Source: VFMC01 sp040398525
GTDB lineage: Bacteria; Actinomycetota; Acidimicrobiia; Acidimicrobiales; Ilumatobacteraceae
Assembly (NCBI GenBank): GCA_040398525.1
Contig: JBBATY010000001.1
Span: forward strand, 124,001 to 188,000
Direction of reading: 5' to 3'
DNA length: 64,000 nt
The stretch's first letter is position 1, and every line of letters begins with the position of its first letter. Made by a program: the position numbers and the translations under genes. The notes under the pieces are model-generated. The model did not search any database, had not been told where the DNA came from, and saw only the letters and a list, made by a program, of their open reading frames with translations. This document shows positions 6,836-15,422 of the stretch, one piece after another.

Positions 6836-9100
6836 TCACTGCCGCGCCTGCTCGGCGGCGTGCACCGTTGCTGCGTTCTCGCGGGCCTGCTTCGGGCGCT
6901 CCGGCGCCAGCTGTACGTCGACCCGCCGTAGCGTGCCCGTGAACGCGAAGGGCGCGCTGTAGGCCTCGCTCACCGGCGAGCCGAGGTCGGCGCCGAGGGT
7001 CATCCCAACACTCGACATCATCCGCATCACTCGCGGGATCGCGACCGTGCCGCACGGTTCGCCGTCGATGAGCACCGTCGCCGTCCCGTCACGTCCGAGC
7101 CGCTGGAAGTCGACCCCGACGACGCTGGCCCCGACCGGAACATCACGGTCGGACATCACCACGATGTGGTCGCCGAACTCGTTGTAGTCGAACGCCAATC
7201 GATCGCCCTCGATGAACAGGCTCACCCCACTGTTCTCGGTTCCCGTGGCGAACAGCACCCCAGCGGCGCCGGCCGGACGGTCGATCGTGGCCTCGATCAG
7301 GAAGGTGCGACCGCCGATGGTGGCCGCTGCCTGCGGTGGCACGGGCGAGATCGGCGGGAAGTAGACGTAGTGACGATTCGCCGGGTGCGGGGTGCGGTCG
7401 ACGAAGCGCGCCGCGAACAGCTCGACACCACGGTCGTCGAGCGGCAGCACACCGTGCACCTCGGCCTCGCGCCACCAGAGGTCGATCAATTCCCGGAGCT
7501 TGTCCGGCTGCTGCGCGGCGAGGTCATGGCACTCGGAACGGTCGACCGCGACGTGGTAGAGCTCCCAGTGGTCGTCGTCGAACGAGGTGCCCGGCTGGTG
7601 GCGGGTGACCGCCTTCCAGCCGTCGTGCCAGATGCCGCGGTGGCCCATCATCTCGAAGTACTGCACCGGCTTGTGCGTGGGCGCGTCCGGCTGGTCGAAG
7701 CTGTAGACGAACGAGGTGCCGGTCACCGGCAGCTGTTCGAAACCGCGGTAGTCCTCGGGAGGCGTCACGCCCAACAGCTCGTACACCGTCGGAGCGATGT
7801 CGTTGACGTGGTGGAACTGGTCGCGCACCCCACCGCGGTCGACGATGCGCGCCGGCCAGTGAGCGATGAGCGGCACGTGCACCCCGCCCTCGTGGGTGTT
7901 CTGCTTGTACCACTTGAACGGGGTGTTGCCCACCTGCGCCCAGCCCCACGGGTAGTTGGTGTGGCTGTGCGGGCCGCCGATGTCGTCGATGCGGCCCACG
8001 GCCTCGTCGGGCGTCTCGAGGATGCCGTTGAAGAACTTCATCTCGTGCATCACGCCGAACGGGCCGCCCTCCTGGCTGGCCCCGTTGTCGGCAAGCACAA
8101 GGATGAGCGTGTTGTCGAGCCGCCCGAGCTGGGCCAGGTCGTCGACGAGGCGGCCGAGCTGGGTGTCGGTGTGGTCGAGGAATGCGGCGAACGCCTCCTG
8201 CATCCGGGCCGCCAGCCGACGCTGGTTGTCGGACAGGTCGGACCACGCCTCGACCCCCGGGTTGCGGGGCGCGAGCTCGGTGCCGGCAGGGAGCAGGCCC
8301 ATCTCGAGTTGGCGTTCGAACCAGCGCGCCCGCACGACGTCCCAGCCTTCGTCGAAGCGGCCGCGGTACTTGGCGAGGTAGTCGGCCGGGGCCTGGTGCG
8401 GCGCGTGGGTGGCGCCGAAGGCGAGGTACATGAAGTACGGCCGGTCCGGCCGGATCGACACCGAGTCGTGGACGAACTCGATGGCGTGGTCGATCAGGTC
8501 CTCGGTGAGGTGGTAGCCCTCCTCCGGTGTGCGTGGCGGCTGCACGCGGTGGTTGTCGTAGGTGAGATCGGGCGAGAACTGGTCGGTCTCGCCGTCCATG
8601 AAGCCGTAGAAGCGGTCGAACCCACGACCGAGCGGCCACTGATCGAACGGTCCGGCGGCCGATGCGTCGGCCATCTGGCACAGGTGCCACTTGCCGATCG
8701 CAAACGTGGCGTACCCCTGGTCGCGCAGCACTTCGGCCATCGTCGCCGCGTGGTTGGTGATGTGGCCGCGCATGTGCGGGAAGCCCGTGTTGAAGTTCGA
8801 CACGTTGCGCATCCCGACCGAGTGGTGGTTGCGCCCGGTCAGCAGCGCAGCACGCGTCGGCGAGCAGACCGGCGTGACGTGGAAGTTCGTGTAGCGCAGG
8901 CCGTCGGCGGCGAGCGCGTCGATCGCCGGGGTGTCGATGGTGGAGCCGAAGCAGCCCAACTGGGCGAAGCCGAGGTCGTCGAACAGCACGACCACCACGT
9001 CCGGGGCCTGCTCACCCGGATGCGGCCGCTCGTCGAAGGCCGGCACCGACTCGGCGAGTGTCCGCCCGATGGTGCCCGTGAACTCGATCCGCTTCGTCAT
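6836..9100 (-). CDS. Type I (formylglycine) sulfatase, arylsulfatase-like
   Basis: The 754-residue sulfatase has 'PDVVVVLFDDLGFAQLG' (metal-binding Asp pair, residues about 33-49), the formylglycine motif C79-S-P-T-R83 in 'VTPVCSPTRAALLTGRNHH', 'AIGKWHL' and 'DNGASQEGG'. It fits the large arylsulfatase subgroup with an extra C-terminal domain (about 580-754) that looks lectin/LamG-like. No signal peptide is visible, so it probably acts in the cytoplasm on an imported sulfate ester. The ATG at 9100 is preceded by a purine-rich site (AGAGG). It is the first gene of an operon with its modifying enzyme and a TetR regulator, and is divergent from the molybdopterin oxidoreductase gene. The natural substrate cannot be deduced. 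Confidence 0.93.
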   Translation of the reverse strand: MTKRIEFTGTIGRTLAESVPAFDERPHPGEQAPDVVVVLFDDLGFAQLGCFGSTIDTPAIDALAADGLRYTNFHVTPVCSPTRAALLTGRNHHSVGMRNVSNFNTGFPHMRGHITNHAATMAEVLRDQGYATFAIGKWHLCQMADASAAGPFDQWPLGRGFDRFYGFMDGETDQFSPDLTYDNHRVQPPRTPEEGYHLTEDLIDHAIEFVHDSVSIRPDRPYFMYLAFGATHAPHQAPADYLAKYRGRFDEGWDVVRARWFERQLEMGLLPAGTELAPRNPGVEAWSDLSDNQRRLAARMQEAFAAFLDHTDTQLGRLVDDLAQLGRLDNTLILVLADNGASQEGGPFGVMHEMKFFNGILETPDEAVGRIDDIGGPHSHTNYPWGWAQVGNTPFKWYKQNTHEGGVHVPLIAHWPARIVDRGGVRDQFHHVNDIAPTVYELLGVTPPEDYRGFEQLPVTGTSFVYSFDQPDAPTHKPVQYFEMMGHRGIWHDGWKAVTRHQPGTSFDDDHWELYHVAVDRSECHDLAAQQPDKLRELIDLWWREAEVHGVLPLDDRGVELFAARFVDRTPHPANRHYVYFPPISPVPPQAAATIGGRTFLIEATIDRPAGAAGVLFATGTENSGVSLFIEGDRLAFDYNEFGDHIVVMSDRDVPVGASVVGVDFQRLGRDGTATVLIDGEPCGTVAIPRVMRMMSSVGMTLGADLGSPVSEAYSAPFAFTGTLRRVDVQLAPERPKQARENAATVHAAEQARQ

Positions 9101-9134
9101 CGGCCTCTTCTCCAGTCTCGTCGCCGGGACTGCC

Positions 9135-9156
9135 GGCAATCGACACAGATTGTGCC
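9135..9156. promoter_or_regulatory. Imperfect dyad, candidate operator between the sulfatase and Mo-oxidoreductase genes
   Basis: GGCAATC at 9135-9141 and GATTGTGCC at 9148-9156 form an inverted repeat except for one extra T in the right arm; an inner CACA-GAT-TGTG lies at 9145-9155. The site sits in the 104-bp divergent region and would suit the TetR protein of the sulfatase operon. This is inference only. Confidence 0.3.
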
Positions 9157-9192
9157 AGAACCTCGACGACGCACGCACGGCCACCCGCCGCG

Positions 9193-9204
9193 TACGCTCA
9201 CGAC
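9193..9204 (+). promoter_or_regulatory. Leaderless -10 element of the molybdopterin oxidoreductase gene
   Basis: TACGCT at 9193-9198 is followed by 6 nt and the ATG at 9205. This matches the TANNNT plus 6-7 nt arrangement of leaderless actinobacterial transcripts. Confidence 0.5.
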
Positions 9205-11331
9205 ATGGGGACTGTCGACACCTTCTGCCGGATCTGTGAGCCCTCGTGCGGGCTCGTCGCGCACATCGAAGACGGCCGCCTGGTGAAGCTCACCCCCGAC
9301 CGCGACCATCCCGTGACGAAGGGCTTCGCCTGCCACAAAGGTCTGGCTGCGGTCGACCTGCATCGCGACCCCGACCGACTCGATCACCCACAGCTGCGCG
9401 CCGCCGACGGTTCGTGGCGCACGGTCGGATGGGATGAAGCCATGGCCGAGACCGCTGCCCGGCTGCGCGCCGTCACCACAGCACACGGGTCGAACGCCGT
9501 CGCCGCCTACGTCGGGAACCCGATGGCCTTCAACGCCCTCGGCTCGCTGCACACCGGCACCCTGCTGCGTGCACTCGGAGTACGCCGCACGTTCTCGTCC
9601 GGAACCCAGGACTGCGCCAACAAGTTCGTGGCCAGTGAGGCCGTGTTCGGCTCGTCGAACGTGCACCCGATCCCCGACCTCGCCAACACCGACCTCTGCC
9701 TCATCATCGGCGAGAACCCGCGCGCCTCGCAGGCGAGCTTCTACTCCGTCCCCAACGTGCTGGGCGAGATGCGCCGCGCGACCGGGCGCGGCGCGCGCCT
9801 GGTGTTCGTCAACCCGCGCCGCATCGAGACCCCCGACCGCGGCGTGGGCGACACGATCCTGATCCGACCCGACACCGACGTGTGGTTCCTCGCTGCGTTG
9901 CTCCACGAGATCGACCGTCTCGGCGGGTTCCACCGACCGACCGTCGAACGCCATGGTCGCAACGTCGAGGCGCTGCGCAGCTTCCTCGCCGCGTACCCGC
10001 CCGAGCGGGTGGCCGACGTCACTGGCATTGCGGCCGACACGATCCGCGAGCTTGCCGCAGCCTGGGTGGCCACTCCCCGCGCCTCGGTCCACGCCTCGAC
10101 CGGCATCAACATGGGCCGGCAGGGAACGCTCGCTTACTGGCTCGTGCACATGCTCTCGTTCGTCACGGGTCGGCTCGACACCGAGGGCGGCAACCTGAAG
10201 AGCGATGGCTTCTACCCGAACGCCGGCTCGGGCACGGGCACCCTCGAGCAGGGCTACGTCGACACCGAGTTCGGCCGCCTGCGCAAGGGTGCGCTGCCAG
10301 GAACGCTCATGTCGCACGCGATCCTCGACAGCGACGAGCCGATCCGGGCGATGATCGTCGTTGCCGGCAACCCACTGCTGTCGATCGCCGGCCAGGAGCG
10401 TCTGCGCAAGGCCTTCGAGCAGCTCGAGCTCCTGGTGGTGATCGACATCTACCCGAGTGCCACCGCCGAGCTGGCCAACGTGGTACTGCCGTGCACCGAC
10501 ATGTACGAGCGCGACGACCTGAACATCGTCAACATCGGCACGAGCGCACAGCCGTTCGCGCAGTACACCCCGGCAGTGGTCGAACCCGCCGGCGAGCGGC
10601 GCCCAGAGTGGTGGATCGCCCATCGCCTGCTGCAGGAGCTCGGCCTGCCGTCACTTCTCGACGACGAGCACCCCGACCCGTGGGCCAAATGGCGACACAT
10701 GCTCGCCAAGGGCTCCGGCGTCGACCTGGCCGCACTGCAGACCGGCCCGCACACGGTGGTGCTCGCTCCGCCGACGCCAGGCGAGTTCTTCGACCGCCAG
10801 GTCGTCACCCCTGACGGGCTGGTCGACTGCTGCCCCGCCGGCTTCACCGAGGCGATCGAGCGCTGCCACCGGCTGTTCGACGAGACACACGACGAGGTGT
10901 CGGCCGACACCGGTGCGGACGCTCCGCTGCGCCTCATCCACCGGCGCGACGCCTGGATGCACAACTCGTGGTTCGCCAACGTCGCCCGCCTGAAGCGCGG
11001 CGGCCGCACGACGAACCCGCTGTCGATCCACCCCGACGACGCGACCTTGCGCGGCCTCGCCGACGGCGACGAGATCGTCGTCGCCAGCGAGCACGGCGAG
11101 GTGCGCACCACCGTCGAGCTCGACGACGAGCTGATGCCCGGCGTCGTGTCGATGGTGCACGGCTGGGGCCATGCAGCCAGCCCGCGCCTGCAGGTGGCCC
11201 ATCAGCACCCGGGGGCGAACCCGAACGTGCTGTTGCCGATCGGGCCCGGCAGCTTCGAGCCCTTGTCGAGTCAGGCGCACATGACCGGCATCGCGGTGCG
11301 CGTGCGCGCGTGCGAGCTCAGCGCCCGGTGA
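9205..11331 (+). CDS. Molybdopterin (Mo-bisPGD) oxidoreductase with N-terminal 4Fe-4S cluster
   Basis: The 708-residue protein belongs to the DMSO-reductase/formate dehydrogenase/nitrate reductase superfamily. The N-terminal iron-sulfur ligands are C8, C11, C15 and C43 (in 'FACHKGL'). A 'SSGTQDCANKFVASEAVFG' stretch occupies the place where the Mo-ligand Cys/SeCys region is expected. 'MIVVAGNPLLS' and the C-terminal MopB-binding domain ('NPLSIHPDDA', 'SMVHGWGH') are typical. It has no Tat signal, so it is cytoplasmic, and no dedicated electron-transfer subunit is adjacent. Many actinobacterial stand-alone members have unknown substrates, and formate, nitrate or a thio-compound cannot be told apart here. 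Its 3' end overlaps the convergent enoyl-CoA hydratase gene by 14 bp. Confidence 0.85.
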   Translation: MGTVDTFCRICEPSCGLVAHIEDGRLVKLTPDRDHPVTKGFACHKGLAAVDLHRDPDRLDHPQLRAADGSWRTVGWDEAMAETAARLRAVTTAHGSNAVAAYVGNPMAFNALGSLHTGTLLRALGVRRTFSSGTQDCANKFVASEAVFGSSNVHPIPDLANTDLCLIIGENPRASQASFYSVPNVLGEMRRATGRGARLVFVNPRRIETPDRGVGDTILIRPDTDVWFLAALLHEIDRLGGFHRPTVERHGRNVEALRSFLAAYPPERVADVTGIAADTIRELAAAWVATPRASVHASTGINMGRQGTLAYWLVHMLSFVTGRLDTEGGNLKSDGFYPNAGSGTGTLEQGYVDTEFGRLRKGALPGTLMSHAILDSDEPIRAMIVVAGNPLLSIAGQERLRKAFEQLELLVVIDIYPSATAELANVVLPCTDMYERDDLNIVNIGTSAQPFAQYTPAVVEPAGERRPEWWIAHRLLQELGLPSLLDDEHPDPWAKWRHMLAKGSGVDLAALQTGPHTVVLAPPTPGEFFDRQVVTPDGLVDCCPAGFTEAIERCHRLFDETHDEVSADTGADAPLRLIHRRDAWMHNSWFANVARLKRGGRTTNPLSIHPDDATLRGLADGDEIVVASEHGEVRTTVELDDELMPGVVSMVHGWGHAASPRLQVAHQHPGANPNVLLPIGPGSFEPLSSQAHMTGIAVRVRACELSAR

Positions 11332-12100
11332 AGTTCGCGGGGCGACGCTCGAGGAACGAGGACACGCCCTCACGGTGGTCGTCGCTCTTGAAGCAGGCAC
11401 TCATCGCTGCCGTGTGACGCTCCATGTGCTCGTCGACCGAGGCGGTGAGCCCCTGGTAGGTGAGCTGCTTGAGCCACCGGAAGCTGTGCGGTGAGCCTGC
11501 CGCGACCTGCTCGGCCAGAGCTCGCACCCGGCCCGCCAACTCGTCGGGGGCCACGACGTCGAGGACATACCCGAGCCGCAGCGCCTCGGCGGCGTCGATC
11601 ATCGCGCCGGTGTAGGTGAGCCGCAGTGCGTTCTGCAGACCGACGATGCGCGGCAGCAACCAGGTGCCTGCGCCGGTGTCGGGCACCAGGCCGCGATGCA
11701 CGAAGTTCCAGGCGAAACGGGCGTTGGTGGAAGCGATGCGCAGATCGCACTGCGACGTGAACTCGGCCCCCATGCCCACGGCCGGGCCGTCGATGGCGCA
11801 GATCGTCGGCTTGGGGCACTGCACGATCGGCCACCACAGGTCGTGGTCGGCGCTGCTGCCACGCAGGCCGCGGGTCTCGCCGGGGATCGTCGCCAGGTCG
11901 GCCAGATCGGTGCCGGCGCAGAACGCCCCCGGCACCCCGGTGATCACCAGCACGGTGGTCGACGGATCGGCACCGGCCTCGCGCACCAGGGCGATGAAGT
12001 CACCGAGCATCGCGTAGGTCATCGCATTGCGCTTCTCGGGGCGGTCGATCGTGATGGTGCCGACCTTGCCGTCGGTCTCGTAGCGGAGGAACTCGCTCAT
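11318..12100 (-). CDS. Enoyl-CoA hydratase/isomerase family protein
   Basis: The 260-residue crotonase-fold protein has 'ITIDRPEKRNAMTYAM' at the N-terminus, the oxyanion-hole segments 'GAFCAGTDLADL' and 'ICAIDGPAVGMGAEFTSQCDLRIAS', and a C-terminal 'SFLERRPANFTGR' typical of the family. It probably hydrates or isomerises a 2-enoyl-CoA in fatty-acid or branched-chain breakdown. The ATG at 12100 overlaps the MFS gene stop as ATGA, so the two are co-translated. The glutamate pair that defines a true hydratase is not evident (the oxyanion loop reads G-P-A-V-G-M-G-A-E), so an isomerase or hydrolase role is possible. Confidence 0.85.
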   Translation of the reverse strand: MSEFLRYETDGKVGTITIDRPEKRNAMTYAMLGDFIALVREAGADPSTTVLVITGVPGAFCAGTDLADLATIPGETRGLRGSSADHDLWWPIVQCPKPTICAIDGPAVGMGAEFTSQCDLRIASTNARFAWNFVHRGLVPDTGAGTWLLPRIVGLQNALRLTYTGAMIDAAEALRLGYVLDVVAPDELAGRVRALAEQVAAGSPHSFRWLKQLTYQGLTASVDEHMERHTAAMSACFKSDDHREGVSSFLERRPANFTGR

Positions 12101-13443
12101 GGCGCGACCGTACCGCGACCGGTGGGCCCGGCAGCACGTGCAGCCTCGATCCGATCGGTCGACAGCCGCTCGCGGGCGACGAACCAGAGGACCAGATGGA
12201 TGCCGGCCGATACGAGCCACGTCGCCCGCAGCGCCCACTCCCTGCTGGCCACCGCGTCGACGGCGACGACCACCAGACCGCCGAGCGCCGCCCCGATCGG
12301 CATCATTCCCCAGGCGAAGAATCGATAGACGCTGTTCACCCGCCCGAGCAGGTGCTCGGGGATGATCGTCTGGCGCAGGCTCACCGTGATCACGTTCCAG
12401 AGGATCCCCACCAGCGTGGTGAGGGCGAAGAGCACGAACGCCACCGGCCACCGGGAGGTGAAGGCCATTGCGACGGCGATCACTGCGCCACCCCACAGGG
12501 TGATCCCGAGACAGGTGCCGCTGCCGAAGCGCCGCGACATCGTCGAGGCGATCCCGCCCCCGACGATGCCCCCGAGCGCACCACCCATGCCCACCACGGC
12601 GAACAGCGTGGGGCCGATCCCCAGCACCTCCTGGGCGAACAGCACGAACACCGCTCCGGTCACCATGCTGGCTGCGTTCATCACCCCGAGCACGATGGCC
12701 ATCGGGCGCAGCAGGTCGTGACCCCACAGCCAGCGCACCCCGGCGCCGAGCTCGGCCCTCCACGACTGCGGCGATCCGTCCGGCGGCTGTGCTGCACGAA
12801 ACGAGCCGGGGATCGTCGCGACCAGCGCCGCCGCAGCTGCGAACGTGGCGGCATCGACGACGAACGGCAGGGCGAAGGCGACGGCGAGCAGCAGCGATCC
12901 GAGGGGCGGTCCGACGAAGGTGTTGGCGACCCCCTCGGCGCTCCACATCCGGCCGTTGGCCCGCTCGAGCTGATCGGCCGGCACGATCGCCGGCAGGATG
13001 GTCTGCGCCGAGTTGTCGCGCAGCACCTCGGCCGCCCCGAGGGCAAGGGTCGCCACCAGCAGCGCCGTGTACAGCAGCCAGTCCGTATCGACGAGCGCGT
13101 CGACGGCTGTCGGCGACGGCAACGCGTCCTGCCGCGCCAGCACGAGCAGCGCGACCGCTGCGGTGATCACAGCCCTGGCGATGTCCATCGTCACGATCAC
13201 CCGACGCCGGTCGAGACGGTCGGTCAGCACACCCGCCGGAAGGGTGAACACCAGCCACGGCAACCGGCCGCACACGGCCACGAGCGCCACGAGGATCGGG
13301 TTGCGCGTCACCGCCGCGGCCAGCCACGGGTAGGCCACCGCACCGACGCCATCTCCGAGGTTCGACACCACGCTCGCACCGAGCACCCGGCGATAGGCCG
13401 AGCCCAGGGGCGCGCGACGCGGTGTTGATGACGAGTTGCTCAT
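12097..13443 (-). CDS. MFS transporter, EntS-like exporter family
   Basis: The 448-residue membrane protein has about 12 hydrophobic segments and the MFS loop signature 'AGVLTDRLDRRRVIV' between helices 2 and 3. 'SVVSNLGDGVGAVAYPWLA' at the start and 'LRDNSAQTILPAIVPADQLERANG' near the middle are typical of the MFS_3/EntS group, which exports siderophores, drugs or metabolites. The ATG at 13443 is preferred because a good ribosome site (AAGGGG) lies about 7 nt upstream, overlapping the stop of the preceding gene; an alternative in-frame start at 13473 would overlap that gene. Cotranscription with the enoyl-CoA hydratase and SGNH hydrolase genes is likely. The substrate is unknown. Confidence 0.85.
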   Translation of the reverse strand: MSNSSSTPRRAPLGSAYRRVLGASVVSNLGDGVGAVAYPWLAAAVTRNPILVALVAVCGRLPWLVFTLPAGVLTDRLDRRRVIVTMDIARAVITAAVALLVLARQDALPSPTAVDALVDTDWLLYTALLVATLALGAAEVLRDNSAQTILPAIVPADQLERANGRMWSAEGVANTFVGPPLGSLLLAVAFALPFVVDAATFAAAAALVATIPGSFRAAQPPDGSPQSWRAELGAGVRWLWGHDLLRPMAIVLGVMNAASMVTGAVFVLFAQEVLGIGPTLFAVVGMGGALGGIVGGGIASTMSRRFGSGTCLGITLWGGAVIAVAMAFTSRWPVAFVLFALTTLVGILWNVITVSLRQTIIPEHLLGRVNSVYRFFAWGMMPIGAALGGLVVVAVDAVASREWALRATWLVSAGIHLVLWFVARERLSTDRIEAARAAGPTGRGTVAP

Positions 13444-13456
13444 CGACAGCGCCCCT

Positions 13457-14617
13457 TCAGGCGAATGGTCCACCCGGGCCGAAGGCGCGGTCGACGAAAC
13501 GCTCGGCGATGCGCCGGTAGCCCTCCTCGGTGGGGTGCAGGTCGTCGTAGAGCTCGTCGGCGTCGGCGAGGCCGAACAGCTCGAGCCCGCTCATCGAGTG
13601 CAGGTGCTCGTCGCCCGCCCGGCGACGGACCTCGACCAGGTCGGCAACGAGCTCGCGGATGCGCGTGAGGGTGAGCCCGAGCGGCCGGGCTGCCGCAGGC
13701 GCTTGCACCGTGGTGAACAGAATGCGGCCGTCGCGGGCCACCGGCACCGTCGGACCGGGATGGTGCTCGACGACCGGGCAGGCGATCGGTGACACCACCA
13801 GCAGCGGCGTCGTGGGGTGCCCGTCGCGGATCGAATCAAGCATCCCGTGCAGGGCCGGTCGGAAGGTGCGCTCAGTCATCGACGCTGCATTCACCAGGTT
13901 GATGCCCACCTTCAGGCTGATCAGGTCGGCCGGCACGTCGCGCAGCACGCGACCCATGAACGGATCGAGCTGGCACTGCCCGCCGAGGCCGTAGTTGTCG
14001 ACCTCGACCCCGGCCAGATGGGCTGCCAGCACCGGCCAGGCGCGCGACGGGCGGCTGACATCCATGCAGTGGCTGATCGACGACCCGTGGTGCACCCACC
14101 GCCGCCGTTGCCTGGTCGGAGCGGTGACGGCAGCACCCTCGGCGACAGCGAGGGCGCGCAGCTCGACCGACGAGTGGGTCGGCAGCCAGATCTCGAGCTC
14201 CTTGTCGTCGGTGCCGAGCCCATCGAAGCGCAGCGTGCACGGCCCACCAGGCACCCACTCGATGTCGTCGGGCCCGCGGGTGTTGTCGATGTGGATCACC
14301 GTGCCACCCGGGGCAGGCTGCGCTGCCACCCAGGAGCCGTCGACCATCAGCTCGACGACGGGGTCGCTGAACGGTCGCGACGTCACGTGGATGGTCATCA
14401 GGTGCACCGTCAGCTCGACGACCGGCGACGTGGTGCGGAACACGATCCGCACCCCGGACGCCGAGGTGACCATGGTGTCCATGAACGCATCGGGGATCTG
14501 TGGCGCGGTCCACGCCGGGACCCTGCGGGGCAACAGCCCGTCGGGGGTCGGCTTCAGGTCGAGCGCGCCACGCACCTCGACGGGCCCACCGATGAACGCG
14601 ACGGTCTGCAGCGGCAT
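13457..14617 (-). CDS. SGNH/GDSL hydrolase with N-terminal jelly-roll-like domain
   Basis: The 386-residue enzyme has an N-terminal beta-rich domain (about 1-165) followed by an SGNH hydrolase domain. Catalytic blocks visible are 'VHHGSSISHC' (block I Ser), 'NYGLGGQC' (block II Gly), 'LKVGINLVNA' (block III Asn) and 'DDLHPTEEGY' (block V Asp/His). Such two-domain proteins are carbohydrate or lipid esterases. No signal peptide is visible. The start ATG at 14617 sits 7 nt after a TAGCGT -10 whose first three bases are the stop codon of the preceding gene. Confidence 0.88.
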   Translation of the reverse strand: MPLQTVAFIGGPVEVRGALDLKPTPDGLLPRRVPAWTAPQIPDAFMDTMVTSASGVRIVFRTTSPVVELTVHLMTIHVTSRPFSDPVVELMVDGSWVAAQPAPGGTVIHIDNTRGPDDIEWVPGGPCTLRFDGLGTDDKELEIWLPTHSSVELRALAVAEGAAVTAPTRQRRRWVHHGSSISHCMDVSRPSRAWPVLAAHLAGVEVDNYGLGGQCQLDPFMGRVLRDVPADLISLKVGINLVNAASMTERTFRPALHGMLDSIRDGHPTTPLLVVSPIACPVVEHHPGPTVPVARDGRILFTTVQAPAAARPLGLTLTRIRELVADLVEVRRRAGDEHLHSMSGLELFGLADADELYDDLHPTEEGYRRIAERFVDRAFGPGGPFA

Positions 14618-14630
14618 CCTTGGGACGCTA
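14618..14630 (-). promoter_or_regulatory. Leaderless -10 element overlapping a stop codon
   Basis: On the minus strand TAGCGT (14630-14625) is followed by 7 nt and the ATG at 14617. The TAG is also the stop codon of the PhnD-like gene. This would allow independent transcription of the SGNH hydrolase operon. Confidence 0.45.
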
Positions 14631-15422
14631 CTGCGGGGCGGGGGCCAGCTCGTGCAGCGCCTCGTAGTCGGCAGCGTCGAGCGGCTCGAAGCGCTCGATC
14701 AGCAGCGCGTCGCGCAGATCGGCAGCACGAGGGTCGGCGACCGCCTGGGCGAAGGCTCGACGCAGGTCGTCGAGGGCGACGGTCTGCAACGCTGGTCCGG
14801 CGATCAGCGGCAGGCAGGGCACGCGGGGCCCGCTGCCGACGACCACGAGATCGTGGACCAGCTCGGGCATCCAGCGCTGCACATGGGCGAACGAGACCGC
14901 ATCGATCGAGGCCACCTCGGCCCGGCCGTCGTGCAGGGCGCGCAGGCTCTCGACATGGGCGCCGGTCAGCGTGACGGCACCATGCCACGTGGCCCCCGGC
15001 CCGTGGACCGCATGGAGCAGGCTCACCCAGCCCGACAGGCTGGCGAAGGAGTTGACCGCAGCGCGCTTGCCGCCGAGGTCGGCCGGCTCGGCCACGGCGA
15101 GCCCCGACCTGGCCACGAGCACCGACCGATAGGTGGGGCCCTCGGCCTCGGGGACGGTATGCACGAAGGTGCCCACCACGCGCACGCGGCCTGCCGCGAC
15201 GAGGTCGGCCAACTCGGTGACGAGTGGCCATCCACACGTCTGGTTCACGACCAGCGCCGGATCGCGCCAGAAGGCGTGCAGGTCCGGATCCCAGTCGAGC
15301 GACGCGAGCAACGATGGCTCGACCTCCCGAACCAGAGCCCACAGGTGCTCGTAGTGCTCGACGAGGGGCGCGAACGGGTACATCCCGAGGCCCGCTCGCC
15401 CGACCGAGGTCGACACCGTCAT
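14628..15422 (-). CDS. PhnD-like phosphate/phosphonate-type substrate-binding protein, no signal peptide
   Basis: The 264-residue protein resembles the periplasmic-binding fold of PhnD (COG3221): 'AGLGMYPFAPLVEHYEHLW' at the start, 'VVNQTCGWPLVTELAD', 'GGKRAAVNSFASLSGWVSLLHAV', and 'ASIDAVSFAHVQRWMPEL' in the hinge/second lobe. It lacks a signal peptide or lipobox, and no ABC permease or ATPase gene is nearby, so it is unlikely to be a transporter component. A cytoplasmic ligand-binding or enzymatic role is possible. The ATG at 15422 overlaps the desaturase gene stop (ATGA), so the two are probably co-translated. Confidence 0.65.
   Translation of the reverse strand: MTVSTSVGRAGLGMYPFAPLVEHYEHLWALVREVEPSLLASLDWDPDLHAFWRDPALVVNQTCGWPLVTELADLVAAGRVRVVGTFVHTVPEAEGPTYRSVLVARSGLAVAEPADLGGKRAAVNSFASLSGWVSLLHAVHGPGATWHGAVTLTGAHVESLRALHDGRAEVASIDAVSFAHVQRWMPELVHDLVVVGSGPRVPCLPLIAGPALQTVALDDLRRAFAQAVADPRAADLRDALLIERFEPLDAADYEALHELAPAPQ

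Noticed and set aside
7166..9286. 706-codon forward open frame over the sulfatase gene
   Set aside because: Its composition (Val/Glu/Arg/His strings) is typical of antisense translation, and the minus strand encodes an unambiguous sulfatase.
9205..11331. Assignment as a formate dehydrogenase or nitrate reductase
   Set aside because: The fold and iron-sulfur ligands are clear, but the substrate-defining residues and partner subunits are not. Only the family call is kept.
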